From contig NZ_FPAZ01000008.1 of NCBI RefSeq assembly GCF_900116435.1, positions 1 to 64,000 on the forward strand: a stretch of DNA of 64,000 nt. The letters are read 5' to 3'. The DNA comes from Pseudoalteromonas lipolytica. GTDB lineage: Bacteria > Pseudomonadota > Gammaproteobacteria > Enterobacterales > Alteromonadaceae. Under the pieces are notes generated by a model. The model searched no databases. It had not been told where the DNA came from and saw only the letters and a program-made list of their open reading frames with translations. A program made the translations under genes and the position numbers. Below are positions 36,494 through 45,423 of this stretch, piece by piece; position 1 is the stretch's first letter; every line of letters starts with the position of its first letter.

Positions 36494-36549
36494 GTAGGAA
36501 CGGCTTCAGCCGTGAATCTCAAATGTTCGGCGTTAAAATGCCTCCTACA
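36494..36549. repeat. REP/BIME-like pair of palindromic units
   Basis: GTAGGAACGGCTTCAGCCG (36494-36512) followed by TGAAT is one unit; the reverse complement of 36526-36549 begins TGTAGGAGGCATTTTAACGCC, a second unit in opposite direction. Each has GTAGGA followed by a hairpin (GGCTTCAGCC; GGCATTTTAACGCC). This is the head-to-head layout of bacterial interspersed mosaic elements. No transposase (RAYT) gene is in the window. Confidence 0.65.
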
Positions 36550-36560
36550 AACTCGCTAAC

Positions 36561-37127
36561 TTACTCACTCTTTCCCGGCTTTTTCAAAATCTTATCTTTA
36601 AAATCCAGTACTTTACCAATACCAGATCCAAGCTTCATGAGACTTTGTAGTTGCTCTGGACTTAAGCGTTGTAACTCTGCTGACCATTTAGTAACGGTTT
36701 CGAGTAGATCGTGGATTTCTTGCATTTGCTGTTGCGCAAAGCGTTCATCGTCGGTGTGGGCTTGTTCGAGTAGGTTATCGCGAAGCAAACTTAGAGTTGG
36801 ATCAATTTCGCGCTTTTTGCGCTCTTCAAATACACGGTTTGCCATATCCCAAATACTGCCAGCTGGGCCATAGTATTCTTTACGGTCGCCCGGAATATGG
36901 TGCACTTTAATTAAGCGCCAAGACTGAAGCTCTTTTATGCCCATGCTTACGTTTCCGCGTGAGATACTTAACGTATCGGCAATTTCGTTGGCGGTCATCG
37001 GCTCTTTTGTAATGGTTAATAAACCACACATTTGGCCAATAGTGCGATTAAAGCCCCAACGGCTTCCCATTTCACCACAGTGCATTACAAAGGCTACGTT
37101 TTTTTCAGATAGGCTCATAATTTTCAT
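36561..37127 (-). CDS. GbsR/MarR-type transcription regulator
   Basis: Winged-helix regulator of 188 residues, GbsR subfamily. CGEMGSRWGFNRTIGQMCGLL and MTANEIADTLSISRGNVSMGIKELQSW give the DNA-binding helices, and residues from about 95 form a long helical segment likely to dimerise. Homologues respond to choline, osmotic signals or alcohols. It is divergent from adhP across about 240 bp and may control it, though no operator is evident. Start could be the second Met (MSLSEKN). Confidence 0.85.
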   Translation of the reverse strand: MKIMSLSEKNVAFVMHCGEMGSRWGFNRTIGQMCGLLTITKEPMTANEIADTLSISRGNVSMGIKELQSWRLIKVHHIPGDRKEYYGPAGSIWDMANRVFEERKKREIDPTLSLLRDNLLEQAHTDDERFAQQQMQEIHDLLETVTKWSAELQRLSPEQLQSLMKLGSGIGKVLDFKDKILKKPGKSE

Positions 37128-37290
37128 TGTTCAAAAAATTCAGAAATTAAATGCTAGCACGCCATGGGTATAACTAAAAGAAATAGCCACTATTGATTGT
37201 ATTGCGACTAAAGTTTGAGTTGTCACCAATGCAGGTATATCTAGCTGAATGTATTAATTTATTTTTATAACTCCAGTAAAAATGTATGGC

Positions 37291-37304
37291 TTGATGTGGA
37301 TCAA
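37291..37304. promoter_or_regulatory. FNR/EtrA-type binding site before adhP
   Basis: TTGATGTGGATCAA matches the FNR consensus TTGAT-N4-ATCAA in both half-sites. It is centred near 37297.5. A -10-like TATCGT (37327-37332) lies where a class II, FNR-activated promoter (site at -41.5) would need it. The site predicts induction of adhP when oxygen is low. Confidence 0.75.
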
Positions 37305-37368
37305 TAACAGTGACAATTAATCTGTTTATCGTATACGCTGAAACCCAATAATACCATGGAGGAACGTT

Positions 37369-38379
37369 ATGAAAGCCGCAGTAAATAAAGAGTACAAAGG
37401 TAAATTAAGCATTGAAGACATCCCATGTCCAGACATTGGTGTCAACGATGTACTTGTCAAAATTGCCGCGTGTGGTGTGTGCCACACTGATTTACATGCA
37501 TGTCATGGGGATTGGCCTGTAAAACCTAAAATGCCATTGGTGCCTGGTCACGAAGGGGTCGGGACTATCGAAAAAGTGGGTGACAATATTAAACATTTAG
37601 CCGTGGGTGACCGTGTTGGGGTGCCTTGGCTTTACAGTGCCTGTGGCCACTGTGAGTTTTGCTTAGAAGGCAAAGAAACCTTATGTCTTGAGCAGCACAA
37701 CACAGGCTATTCGGTAGATGGTGGTTACGCCGAGTACTGTGTAGCTCATGGCGATTATGTGGTTAAAATTCCTGAAGGATTAGGTTTTTCAGAAGCAGCA
37801 CCTTTGTTTTGTGCAGGGGTCACAACCTATAAAGCACTCAAAGTAACAGGTGCTAAAGCCGGTGACTGGGTGGCCATTGTTGGTGTGGGCGGTTTAGGTC
37901 ATTTAGCCGTGCAATATGCAAAAGCAATGGGCTTTAATGTGATTGCAGTTGATACGGGTGAAAGCAAACTGAATCTTGCCAAAGAACTCGGTGCAGACAT
38001 TACCATTGATTTTATGAAGCAAGTACCAAGCGAGACTATCTTTGAGCAAGTCGATGGTGCGCATGGAGTAGTGTGCACTGCGGTATCAAAACCAGGTTTT
38101 GAGCAAGCTTATAAAAGTGTGCGCCGTGGCGGTAAATGCGTGCTTGTAGGCTTACCCCCAGAAGACATGCCATTGCCTATTTTTGATACGGTACTGAACG
38201 GTGTATCGGTAGTTGGCTCAATAGTGGGCACGCGTAAAGATTTACAAGAGTGTCTCGACTTTGCCGCAAAAGGCAAAGTTAAAGCCATTATTGAAGAAAA
38301 ACGCCTTGAAGATATCAATGAGATTTTTGACGACATGCTAAAAGGCGATATTACGGGTCGTATCGTGATGACGTTTTAA
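37369..38379 (+). CDS. adhP: AdhP, zinc-dependent alcohol dehydrogenase
   Basis: Medium-chain NAD(H) alcohol dehydrogenase interconverting ethanol and acetaldehyde, 336 residues, the length of E. coli AdhP. Catalytic zinc ligands are C35 in CGVCHTD and H61/E62 in PGHEGVG; structural zinc ligands are C92, C95, C98 and C106. The Rossmann loop is [23 protein letters not shown] lies shortly before the ATG. An FNR-type box lies about 65 bp upstream. Confidence 0.92.
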   Translation: MKAAVNKEYKGKLSIEDIPCPDIGVNDVLVKIAACGVCHTDLHACHGDWPVKPKMPLVPGHEGVGTIEKVGDNIKHLAVGDRVGVPWLYSACGHCEFCLEGKETLCLEQHNTGYSVDGGYAEYCVAHGDYVVKIPEGLGFSEAAPLFCAGVTTYKALKVTGAKAGDWVAIVGVGGLGHLAVQYAKAMGFNVIAVDTGESKLNLAKELGADITIDFMKQVPSETIFEQVDGAHGVVCTAVSKPGFEQAYKSVRRGGKCVLVGLPPEDMPLPIFDTVLNGVSVVGSIVGTRKDLQECLDFAAKGKVKAIIEEKRLEDINEIFDDMLKGDITGRIVMTF

Positions 38380-38398
38380 TAATGAGTGAGCTGTTATT

Positions 38399-38440
38399 AA
38401 ACAAGCGCGACTACGTTGGGTCGCGCTTGTTTAGTTTTAC
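38399..38440. terminator. Terminator between adhP and the convergent receptor gene
   Basis: AAACAAGCGCGAC (38399-38411) and GTCGCGCTTGTTT (38420-38432) make a perfect 13-bp stem with an 8-base loop, followed by AGTTTT. On the other strand A's at the left give TTTAATAA, so it can serve both genes. Confidence 0.85.
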
Positions 38441-38450
38441 CGGTAACTAC

Positions 38451-40862
38451 TTATAACGTATAGCTAAACGTTAATTTAGCATTGCGCTCTTCACCTGGCA
38501 TACCGCCTAAGAACATTGCTTTTGAGTAATACGTTTTGTTAAACAAATTGTTTAAGTTTAACTGTAGTTTCCACTCATCTGTTTGGTATTGAATTGCGGC
38601 GTCGTAAACTGTGTAGCTAGGTACGTAACCATCTGGAATACCAAACGAGGTTGAATGTGTACTGCGGTCATCAACATATTGAATCCCTGCACTTATCGTT
38701 AGTGGCTGAGCTAAATTAAACCACTGAGCATCGTAGCTTAACCAACTACTTGCCGTGACATAAGGTACCCCTTTTTGACGCGAATCAAAGCTTGATGAAT
38801 TTGGGTTCTGCTTATCACGGGCATCCTGATAGACACCATTGATGTTAAGTTGCCATTGCTCATTTAAATCCGCATTTAAATCAAGCTCAACACCTTTTGT
38901 TTGCTCTTCACCATCATAAAAGCTCTTTGGTATAGAAGCATCAGACACGCCGGCTTCATAATCTGGGTTTGCATACTCTAGGTTGGTACGGGCACTGTCA
39001 AAAATGACCAATGATGCCAATAGTTGATCATCAAAGGCCTTTACACGCATGCCAATATCGTTACTGATAGACTCGGCATCATCACGGTCAGCTTCGTTAC
39101 CCGTTACACTACCTAACACGCTATACGCTGTGCGGCCTTTTGAGTGATTTATAAAGAACGAAATGTCGTCGTTTAGTTTATATGTCGCACCTAGGTTGTA
39201 GGTCATACCGCTGTCTGAAGTATCTGCTTCTGGTGTTGGCTCTGCGGCGCTTGCACGGTAACGAGGGTCAACGCCAAAATGCTGATAACTTTGTTTAATG
39301 CGATTAAACGCGACACCCACACGCGTGGTAAAGGTGTCATGAATATAGGCAACATGCTGAATACCAACTCCCCACGCTTGCACTTCTTTGTTGTAGTCGC
39401 TGGTCTTTAGAGGATCGTAATCAGCAAAACTTCCCGCGCCCCAATTTGGCGTTCGAATATCAAAAATATACGGGAGTTGGCCTTGGTAAATAACCTCGCC
39501 TTGTTTATTTTTAATGACCTGATCGGCATCATAAATAGAGTATTGTTTAAAACGAATATCACGATCTTCGTAGTTGGCGTTAACGAGTAATTCGTTATCG
39601 ATACCCGCAAAACTAAAGTCATAACGAAGATCTGCAAAGTATTGCCATGATTTTTCGTCTGCTTGCACTTGGCGATACTCTTGGCGACGCGCAGCAAAGG
39701 GATAAAGCACGTCATCAACAACTAACGGGGCGCGAGGGTCGGCATTGATCACACCATTACGATTCCAATACACATAGTTATACGCTCCAGTTTGACGCGC
39801 AAAACTTGATTCATAATTTCGGTATTGTAATTGTTGATTTAAAAATAAATTATCAGTAATAAAGTAGTTATGCGTTAACTTAAAGCGCAGTTCTTCGCCT
39901 TCGTTATCATTGGCCATCGGCGAAATAATGCCATTATGACCGAAGGTATACGGTGTTAGGCCATCATTTGCTGCGAGTGAATCTGCTAATTGCTGGCGTT
40001 GCTGATCTGTTAGTTGCAGCCCTTTTGCCGTTGCATCGTTAACTAAATCAGCAGCGGTGACTTCGCCAGCCGTTTTACCATTTACAGAGTCACTGTTAAA
40101 AATACGAATAGGGTGGCCAATCGAGTCAACAGCAATGGCGTCTTTGATATAAGCACCTGAAAGCATTATGTCTTGTTTGTCGCTAAGCACATATTTCAAC
40201 GCCGCGTAAATTTCGTCACGGTCATCTTTTAAATCGCGATAGCCGTCACTGCGCGCTGTTTTTGCATTCACTCGGTACGCTAAATTATCCGTTAAAGCAG
40301 CTGTGCTATCAAAGCCCAACGCATAGCTGTCCCATTGGCCAAGTTCGGCACTAACGGTGTGTTTTTCAGTGAATTGTGGTTTCTTTTCAATAAGGTTGAT
40401 AACACCACCGGCACTGCCCATTCCATACAAACCTGTGGCAGGGCCTTTAAGTACTTCAACCGATTCTACGTTAGTCATTGAGCGGGTAGGGTTAAAGGTG
40501 TTACCAAGGCCAGCACCACCGTACATGCCATCGTAGGTGTAGTTTGCGCCTAAACCACGGATCACTAAGTTATCACCAATGCCATAATTATTACCCGCCT
40601 GCGTTACACCGCTGATGTTACGTACCAAATCTTGTAAATTTGTGGCGCCTTGTGAATTTATAAGCGCTTGATCAACCACCACCACGGGGGCTGGTGTTTC
40701 CATTAAGGTCATGTTTGATTTTGTCGCAAGACCAGACTCAAGTACCACGCGATTTTGTTTGTCGTAGACGGTAATCCGTTCAACATCGTTTAAATCATTA
40801 GCGTTAACTGAAAAAGCGCTGATACAAGCAAGGGTTAAAACAGAGTATTTGTAAGTTGTCAT
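38451..40862 (-). CDS. TonB-dependent siderophore receptor
   Basis: Outer-membrane receptor of 803 residues for a ferric siderophore. A signal peptide ends near residue 21 (FSVNA-N), followed by the TonB-box region DVERITVYDK. The plug domain includes APVVVVDQALINSQGATNLQDLVRN (split here), NLVIRGLGANYTYDGMYG and VEVLKGPATGLYGMGSAGGVINLI, typical of hydroxamate/FhuE/FpvA-like receptors. The barrel ends in AKLTFSYTL. A Fur-like sequence lies in front of it. The siderophore cannot be told from sequence. Confidence 0.88.
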   Translation of the reverse strand: MTTYKYSVLTLACISAFSVNANDLNDVERITVYDKQNRVVLESGLATKSNMTLMETPAPVVVVDQALINSQGATNLQDLVRNISGVTQAGNNYGIGDNLVIRGLGANYTYDGMYGGAGLGNTFNPTRSMTNVESVEVLKGPATGLYGMGSAGGVINLIEKKPQFTEKHTVSAELGQWDSYALGFDSTAALTDNLAYRVNAKTARSDGYRDLKDDRDEIYAALKYVLSDKQDIMLSGAYIKDAIAVDSIGHPIRIFNSDSVNGKTAGEVTAADLVNDATAKGLQLTDQQRQQLADSLAANDGLTPYTFGHNGIISPMANDNEGEELRFKLTHNYFITDNLFLNQQLQYRNYESSFARQTGAYNYVYWNRNGVINADPRAPLVVDDVLYPFAARRQEYRQVQADEKSWQYFADLRYDFSFAGIDNELLVNANYEDRDIRFKQYSIYDADQVIKNKQGEVIYQGQLPYIFDIRTPNWGAGSFADYDPLKTSDYNKEVQAWGVGIQHVAYIHDTFTTRVGVAFNRIKQSYQHFGVDPRYRASAAEPTPEADTSDSGMTYNLGATYKLNDDISFFINHSKGRTAYSVLGSVTGNEADRDDAESISNDIGMRVKAFDDQLLASLVIFDSARTNLEYANPDYEAGVSDASIPKSFYDGEEQTKGVELDLNADLNEQWQLNINGVYQDARDKQNPNSSSFDSRQKGVPYVTASSWLSYDAQWFNLAQPLTISAGIQYVDDRSTHSTSFGIPDGYVPSYTVYDAAIQYQTDEWKLQLNLNNLFNKTYYSKAMFLGGMPGEERNAKLTFSYTL

Positions 40863-40887
40863 TATAGAAAAGAAGTTAAAAATTTTC

Positions 40888-40906
40888 GGTAATGATAATG
40901 CGAGTG
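40888..40906 (-). promoter_or_regulatory. Candidate Fur box
   Basis: GGTAATGATAATGCGAGTG matches the 19-bp Fur consensus at 12 positions; the first two hexamers (GGTAAT GATAAT) match at 11 of 12. It lies 26 bp upstream of the siderophore receptor start. Confidence 0.5.
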
Positions 40907-41020
40907 GTTTTCATTTCAAGTGTTATTTATCTAAAATGGGTAAATAGTCAGTTTGGGTACAATCAAGTAACATCTTATAAATGGTTGGTTAACTTTTTGC
41001 TGGTAACAACAAGGAGAGGT

Positions 41021-41046
41021 GCTGGTTTCAATAAAATGAAACCAGC
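41021..41046. terminator. Stem-loop downstream of the amidohydrolase gene
   Basis: GCTGGTTTCA-ATAAAA-TGAAACCAGC is a perfect 10-bp stem with a 6-base loop, 11 bases after the amidohydrolase stop. There is no T-run on either strand, so it may stabilise mRNA ends or be a weak terminator. Confidence 0.45.
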
Positions 41047-41056
41047 AAATTGGTGA

Positions 41057-42325
41057 TTACTTATAAACAATGCCGTCTTTCATAACAAATTGCACGTTTT
41101 CAAGTACGGCAATGTTTTCAAGAGGATTTCCTTTTACGGCAATAATATCGGCTAAAAAGCCGTTTTTAATTTGGCCAAGTTTATCTTCAACTTTCAGTAG
41201 CTTAGCACTATTAATGGTTGCTGATTGCAGTGCTTGTAATGGTGTCATACCAAATTCAACCATACGTGAAAACTGCTTCGCGTTATCGCCATGTGGGTAA
41301 ATTGCAGCGTCGGTGCCGAACACCATGTTCACACCCGCTTTAACGGCGCGACTAAAGCTCTCACGTTGTTTTTTAGATACTTGACGCTCTTTATTTAGGT
41401 TTTCTTCATCAACACCGTTTTGCTCGCCAAAGGTCAGCGTGTATTCGGTATTATAAATATCCATTGAGAACCACGTACCGTGTTTTTTTGCAAGCTTAAT
41501 TGCTTCGTCATCCACAAAGCTTACGTGTTCTACACTATCAACACCCGCTACAATGGCAGCTTTAATACCACTGGTGCCGTGAGCATGGGCAGCTACGGTT
41601 AAACCGCGCAAATGAGCTTCATCAACAATTGCATTCATTTCATCTTGCGTATATTGCTGAATACCCACTTTAGTACCTTTAGAGAAAACACCACCTGTGG
41701 CACAAAATTTAATGGCATTCGCACCGTATTTAATGTTTTCACGTACCTTAGCACGGGCAGACCAAGGACCATCTGCAACACCTTCTGCGGTGTATTTCAT
41801 TTCAGGTGGTAAACGGTTGTTATCACAATGGCCGCCAGTAACCCCGAGTGATGGGCCCGCAGCCCAAATACGTGGTCCGACAATATCACCTTCGTTAATA
41901 CCGTCGCGCACCGCAATAACGCTATACCCTTCTGCGCCTAAATTACGTAATGAAGTAAAACCAGCATACAGTGTTTTTTCGGCAAAATGGGCGGCTTTAA
42001 TCGCTTTGCGCGGCACAGATTGACCAATTCGTGCACTACGAGGCACTGTAGGGTCGCTGGTCAAATGTACATGCATGTCCATTAAACCAGGCACAAGTGT
42101 AAGATCTAATAATTGAATATGCTTATCGCCATCTTTTAAGCTAGGCTGTGTATTCGTCTGTACAGCCGTTATCTGACCGTTTTCTATACTGATTAGTGGT
42201 GATTTAATCAATTTTCCTGAATTTACATCGACCATGGCTTTTGCCGATACGTAGGTTGTGGCGTAGGTATTTACAGAGGCTAAGCAGGCAAGACCTAAGC
42301 TAATCGCGAGAACTGTTTTTTTCAT
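41057..42325 (-). CDS. Exported amidohydrolase (prolidase-like)
   Basis: Periplasmic metal-dependent amidohydrolase of 422 residues with a signal peptide at about 1-23 (SVNTYA-T). LVPGLMDMHVHLTSD carries the HxH metal pair; IKFCATGG precedes the carboxylated-Lys region, and VAAHAHGTSG, VEHVSFVDD and VFGTDAAIYPHGDN give the remaining ligands. The closest known relatives are Xaa-Pro and Xaa-Arg dipeptidases of the imidazolonepropionase-like subgroup. It is divergent from the DUF885 peptidase gene, so both may handle exported peptides. Confidence 0.85.
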   Translation of the reverse strand: MKKTVLAISLGLACLASVNTYATTYVSAKAMVDVNSGKLIKSPLISIENGQITAVQTNTQPSLKDGDKHIQLLDLTLVPGLMDMHVHLTSDPTVPRSARIGQSVPRKAIKAAHFAEKTLYAGFTSLRNLGAEGYSVIAVRDGINEGDIVGPRIWAAGPSLGVTGGHCDNNRLPPEMKYTAEGVADGPWSARAKVRENIKYGANAIKFCATGGVFSKGTKVGIQQYTQDEMNAIVDEAHLRGLTVAAHAHGTSGIKAAIVAGVDSVEHVSFVDDEAIKLAKKHGTWFSMDIYNTEYTLTFGEQNGVDEENLNKERQVSKKQRESFSRAVKAGVNMVFGTDAAIYPHGDNAKQFSRMVEFGMTPLQALQSATINSAKLLKVEDKLGQIKNGFLADIIAVKGNPLENIAVLENVQFVMKDGIVYK

Positions 42326-42472
42326 TTTTATTCAATATTGGTAAGTCGAAGTTTCACTTTACCAATCACGTTAGTGTGTGTAAATAAAGTGCGATAAGTT
42401 GCAGCGATACTTGCTAAACAGGGCGCTAAACCCGCATAATTTACGGGTACTTAATTTAACGGCAGGGAAAGA

Positions 42473-44296
42473 ATGAAAAACATAAAATTAGCACTACTTA
42501 GTTCAGCAGTGATGCTCGCATTAATGGGTTGTAATGAGTCAACGCCAAAAAGCGAAACAACACCTACAACAGCAGCACAACCATCTGTAAAAACAGAATC
42601 AGCCAGCGCACAACTGGATACATTACTGACCAATTATTTTGAAGACGGTTTACAATTCAACCCGATTGGTGGCACTTATATTGGCCGAAACGAGTTTAAC
42701 GACGATTTTATTGCTCCGATCAATGAAGCCAATCGCAATGAGCAGCTTAACTTCATTAAAGAATATAAAAACAAACTGGCAAATATTGATAAGGCACAAT
42801 TAACAGGCCAGTCTTTATTAAGCTATGAAATACTCGCTCGAGACTTGGATTTGGCTATTGAAGGGTCACAATTCCCAAGTCACTTAATGCCCATAAATCA
42901 AATGGGCGGCGCGCATAACACTTTTGCCGCGTTAGGGTCTGGGCAAAGCGCACAACCTTTTAATACCGTTGAAGACTATAAAGCATTTGAAAAACGTGCA
43001 GATGGCTTTATCGCTTGGTTAGAGAGCGTTGAGCAATCAATGCGCCAAGGCATGAAAGACAAGGTGGTACTTCCTAAACCGCTTGCTGAAAAACTATTAC
43101 CACAATTTCAAACACATATCGTAGAAAAACCAGAAGAGTCATTATTCTGGGGGCCGATTGCTCAGTTACCGGAGTCATTCAGCGACGAACAAAAAGCAGA
43201 GCTGACAAGCGCATACACCGCGATGATCAGTGAGCGTTTAGTGCCTGCGTATCAAAAAATGGCTGACTTTTTAGCCAACGAATACATACCAAATGCCCGC
43301 GAAAGCATTGGTTACAGTGAGCTGCCAAATGGTAAAGCATGGTATGAGTATCAAATTAAGCAGCATACAACACTGAGCCTAAACGCTGATGAAATTCATG
43401 ACATTGGTTTAAGTGAAGTATCACGCATTTTATCTGAAATGAAAAAAGTAAAAGAAGCCGTTGGTTTTAAAGGGGATTTAAAAGCGTTTTTTGAACACCT
43501 TCGAACCTCTGATGAGTTTTACTACGACACCCCAGAAGCGCTGATTGCGGCTTATGAAGAAGTGAAAGAAAAAATTGACGCAAAGCTGCCGCAAATGTTT
43601 GATATTGCGCCGAAAGCGCCTTACGTTGTAAAAGCTGTTGAAGATTTCCGCGCAGAATCTGCTGCGGGGGCATCGTATCAATCACCTGCGCCAGATGGCT
43701 CACGTCCGGGTATTTTTTACATCAATACGTTTAACTTAAAAGCACAGCCTAAGTTTTTACTTGAAACCTTATCAATTCATGAAGCGGCACCAGGACATCA
43801 TTTCCAAATTGCGCTACAACAAGAAATTGAAGGCTTACCGCTGTTTCGTAAATTTGGTGGGTACACCGTATTTGCTGAGGGCTGGGCACTTTATGCAGAA
43901 AGCCTAGGTAAAGAGTTAGGTTTATTTACCGACCCTTACATGTGGTATGGCCGTTTATCTGACGAACAACTGCGAGCAATGCGCTTAGTACTCGACACGG
44001 GTTTCCACGCAAAAGGCTGGACTCGTCAGCAAGGTATTGATTACATGCTTGCGAATTCGTCGATGGCTGAAAGTGATATTATTGCTGAGGTTGAGCGCTA
44101 TATCGCATGGCCAGGCCAAGCACTGTCTTACAAGTTAGGTCAGTTTAAAATTCAAGAACTACGCGATTATTGTAAGAAAGAACTGGGTGATAAGTTCGAT
44201 ATTAAAGCGTTCCACACGCAAATTCTGATCGATGGTGCATTACCGATGCCGATTCTTGAAGAGAAAATTAAGCGTTGGGTTAGCGAGCAAAAGTAA
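42473..44296 (+). CDS. DUF885 lipoprotein (putative peptidase)
   Basis: Lipoprotein of 607 residues. The signal peptide ends at the lipobox LMGC (Cys about residue 20), and a Thr/Ser/Lys-rich linker follows. The DUF885 motif IHEAAPGHHFQIALQ supplies HExxxxH-type metal ligands, with FAEGWALYAESLGKELG 30 residues on as the likely third ligand. Members are thought to be zinc peptidases related to carboxypeptidase Taq-like folds. Its lipid anchor places it in the envelope. It is divergent from the amidohydrolase gene. Confidence 0.87.
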   Translation: MKNIKLALLSSAVMLALMGCNESTPKSETTPTTAAQPSVKTESASAQLDTLLTNYFEDGLQFNPIGGTYIGRNEFNDDFIAPINEANRNEQLNFIKEYKNKLANIDKAQLTGQSLLSYEILARDLDLAIEGSQFPSHLMPINQMGGAHNTFAALGSGQSAQPFNTVEDYKAFEKRADGFIAWLESVEQSMRQGMKDKVVLPKPLAEKLLPQFQTHIVEKPEESLFWGPIAQLPESFSDEQKAELTSAYTAMISERLVPAYQKMADFLANEYIPNARESIGYSELPNGKAWYEYQIKQHTTLSLNADEIHDIGLSEVSRILSEMKKVKEAVGFKGDLKAFFEHLRTSDEFYYDTPEALIAAYEEVKEKIDAKLPQMFDIAPKAPYVVKAVEDFRAESAAGASYQSPAPDGSRPGIFYINTFNLKAQPKFLLETLSIHEAAPGHHFQIALQQEIEGLPLFRKFGGYTVFAEGWALYAESLGKELGLFTDPYMWYGRLSDEQLRAMRLVLDTGFHAKGWTRQQGIDYMLANSSMAESDIIAEVERYIAWPGQALSYKLGQFKIQELRDYCKKELGDKFDIKAFHTQILIDGALPMPILEEKIKRWVSEQK

Positions 44297-44316
44297 GAGC
44301 TCTAGCACTCTAAACT

Positions 44317-44351
44317 TTGCGCGCATGCTGGCTTTAAGCTAGAATGCGCGC
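44317..44351 (+). promoter_or_regulatory. Sigma-70-type promoter overlapped by a long hairpin
   Basis: TTGCGC (44317-44322), 17 bases, then TAGAAT (44340-44345): a good promoter for ycgN and the methyltransferase. The same DNA is a palindrome: GCGCGCAT (44319-44326) pairs with ATGCGCGC (44344-44351) and the inside continues CTGGCT/AGCTAG with one G-U. Confidence 0.6.
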
Positions 44352-44374
44352 TGTTAGGGGCTTTGAGTAATACC

Positions 44375-44872
44375 ATGTTAGAAGATAAATTTTGGCTTAA
44401 GCGCTCGCTTGAGCAAATGTCACGAGAAGAATGGGAAGCCATTTGTGACGGCTGTGGTAAATGTTGTTTAAACACATTTATTGACAGCGAAGACGAAGAT
44501 GAATTTGCCGCAACAGATCAACTTCGCGAAGGTGAAGAGCTTATTTTCACGAATATCGTATGCCAATACCTTGATAACGATAGCTGTGGCTGTAGTGAGT
44601 ATGCTAATCGTCAAACTCTCGTGCCTTCATGTGTAAAGCTCACCAAAGAAAACCTAAAAGATATCTTCTTTATGCCACAAAGTTGCAGCTACCGTCGTTT
44701 GCATGAAGGCCGTGGTCTTGCGTCTTGGCACCCACTGCTCCATGGTGGTAGCAAAGAAATGATGCACCAATTAGGTATTTCGGTGCGTGATAAAACGATA
44801 AAAGACTGTCATGTTGACCTCGACGACTTTGATTTATATGTTGCTGAATGGCCAACCATGGACATCGATTAA
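44375..44872 (+). CDS. ycgN: YcgN, cysteine-cluster protein
   Basis: UPF0260 family protein of about 165 residues, function unknown. The Cys motif EAICDGCGKCCLNTF near residue 25 and later C-x-C-SEY and SCSYRRLHEGRGLASWHPL are those of YcgN, probably a metal or iron-sulphur site. I use ATG 44375, which aligns with E. coli YcgN at xFW; a TTG four codons upstream sits too close to the AGGGG ribosome site. The stop shares one base with the next ATG (TAATG). Confidence 0.87.
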   Translation: MLEDKFWLKRSLEQMSREEWEAICDGCGKCCLNTFIDSEDEDEFAATDQLREGEELIFTNIVCQYLDNDSCGCSEYANRQTLVPSCVKLTKENLKDIFFMPQSCSYRRLHEGRGLASWHPLLHGGSKEMMHQLGISVRDKTIKDCHVDLDDFDLYVAEWPTMDID

Positions 44873-45393
44873 TGACTACGCTAAAAGCATCGATTGGCCT
44901 TATAAACCCCAAAAGCCCAACCAACGTTGGCGGTGTATTACGCGCCGCAGGATGTTACGACGCCCAGCAGGTTTTTTTTACCGGCAGCCGTTATCTGCGT
45001 GCGAATAAGTACCACACTGATACCAAAAATGTGCTTGAGCATATCCCACTGACGCAAGTTGAAAGCCTTGAGCAAGCGAAGCCAGAAGGCGCAACAACGG
45101 TAGTGATAGAGCTTGTAGAAGGCGCCACGCCATTACCCGAATTTAAGCACCCAGAAAATGCGTTTTATGTGTTTGGACCCGAAGATGGTTCGGTCAGTAA
45201 AGACGTGCTGACATGGTGTGATGAAGTGGTTTATGTGCCTACCATTGGCTGCATGAATTTAGCTGCTACGTGTAATGTTGTGCTGTATGACAGGTTAGCC
45301 AAACTGGGTGGCATTGAAAGCTCAGACACGACTATTTTTAGCAGCCGCGATACTAATAACTCTTTAAAATGGCAGCAACAAAAAGAGCGCTAA
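44872..45393 (+). CDS. SpoU/TrmH-family RNA methyltransferase
   Basis: SPOUT-class ribose methyltransferase of 173 residues. INPKSPTNVGGVLRAAGCYDA is motif I with the catalytic Asn-Arg region; NAFYVFGPEDGSVSKDVL is motif II; VYVPTIGCMNLAATCNVVLYDRL is motif III of the knot, with M-N-L in place of the more usual S-L-N-V. The RNA target is unknown; its size and closeness to ycgN suggest tRNA. Starts within the ycgN stop, so translation is coupled. Confidence 0.87.
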   Translation: MTTLKASIGLINPKSPTNVGGVLRAAGCYDAQQVFFTGSRYLRANKYHTDTKNVLEHIPLTQVESLEQAKPEGATTVVIELVEGATPLPEFKHPENAFYVFGPEDGSVSKDVLTWCDEVVYVPTIGCMNLAATCNVVLYDRLAKLGGIESSDTTIFSSRDTNNSLKWQQQKER

Positions 45394-45402
45394 TGCGCTC
45401 TT
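45383..45402 (+). terminator. Terminator overlapping the methyltransferase stop
   Basis: AAGAGCGC-TAAT-GCGCTCTT: 8-bp stem, loop containing the TAA stop itself, followed by CTCATTTA. It also faces the convergent gene at 45424. Confidence 0.7.
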
Positions 45403-45423
45403 CTCATTTATCAGTTTAAGCGA

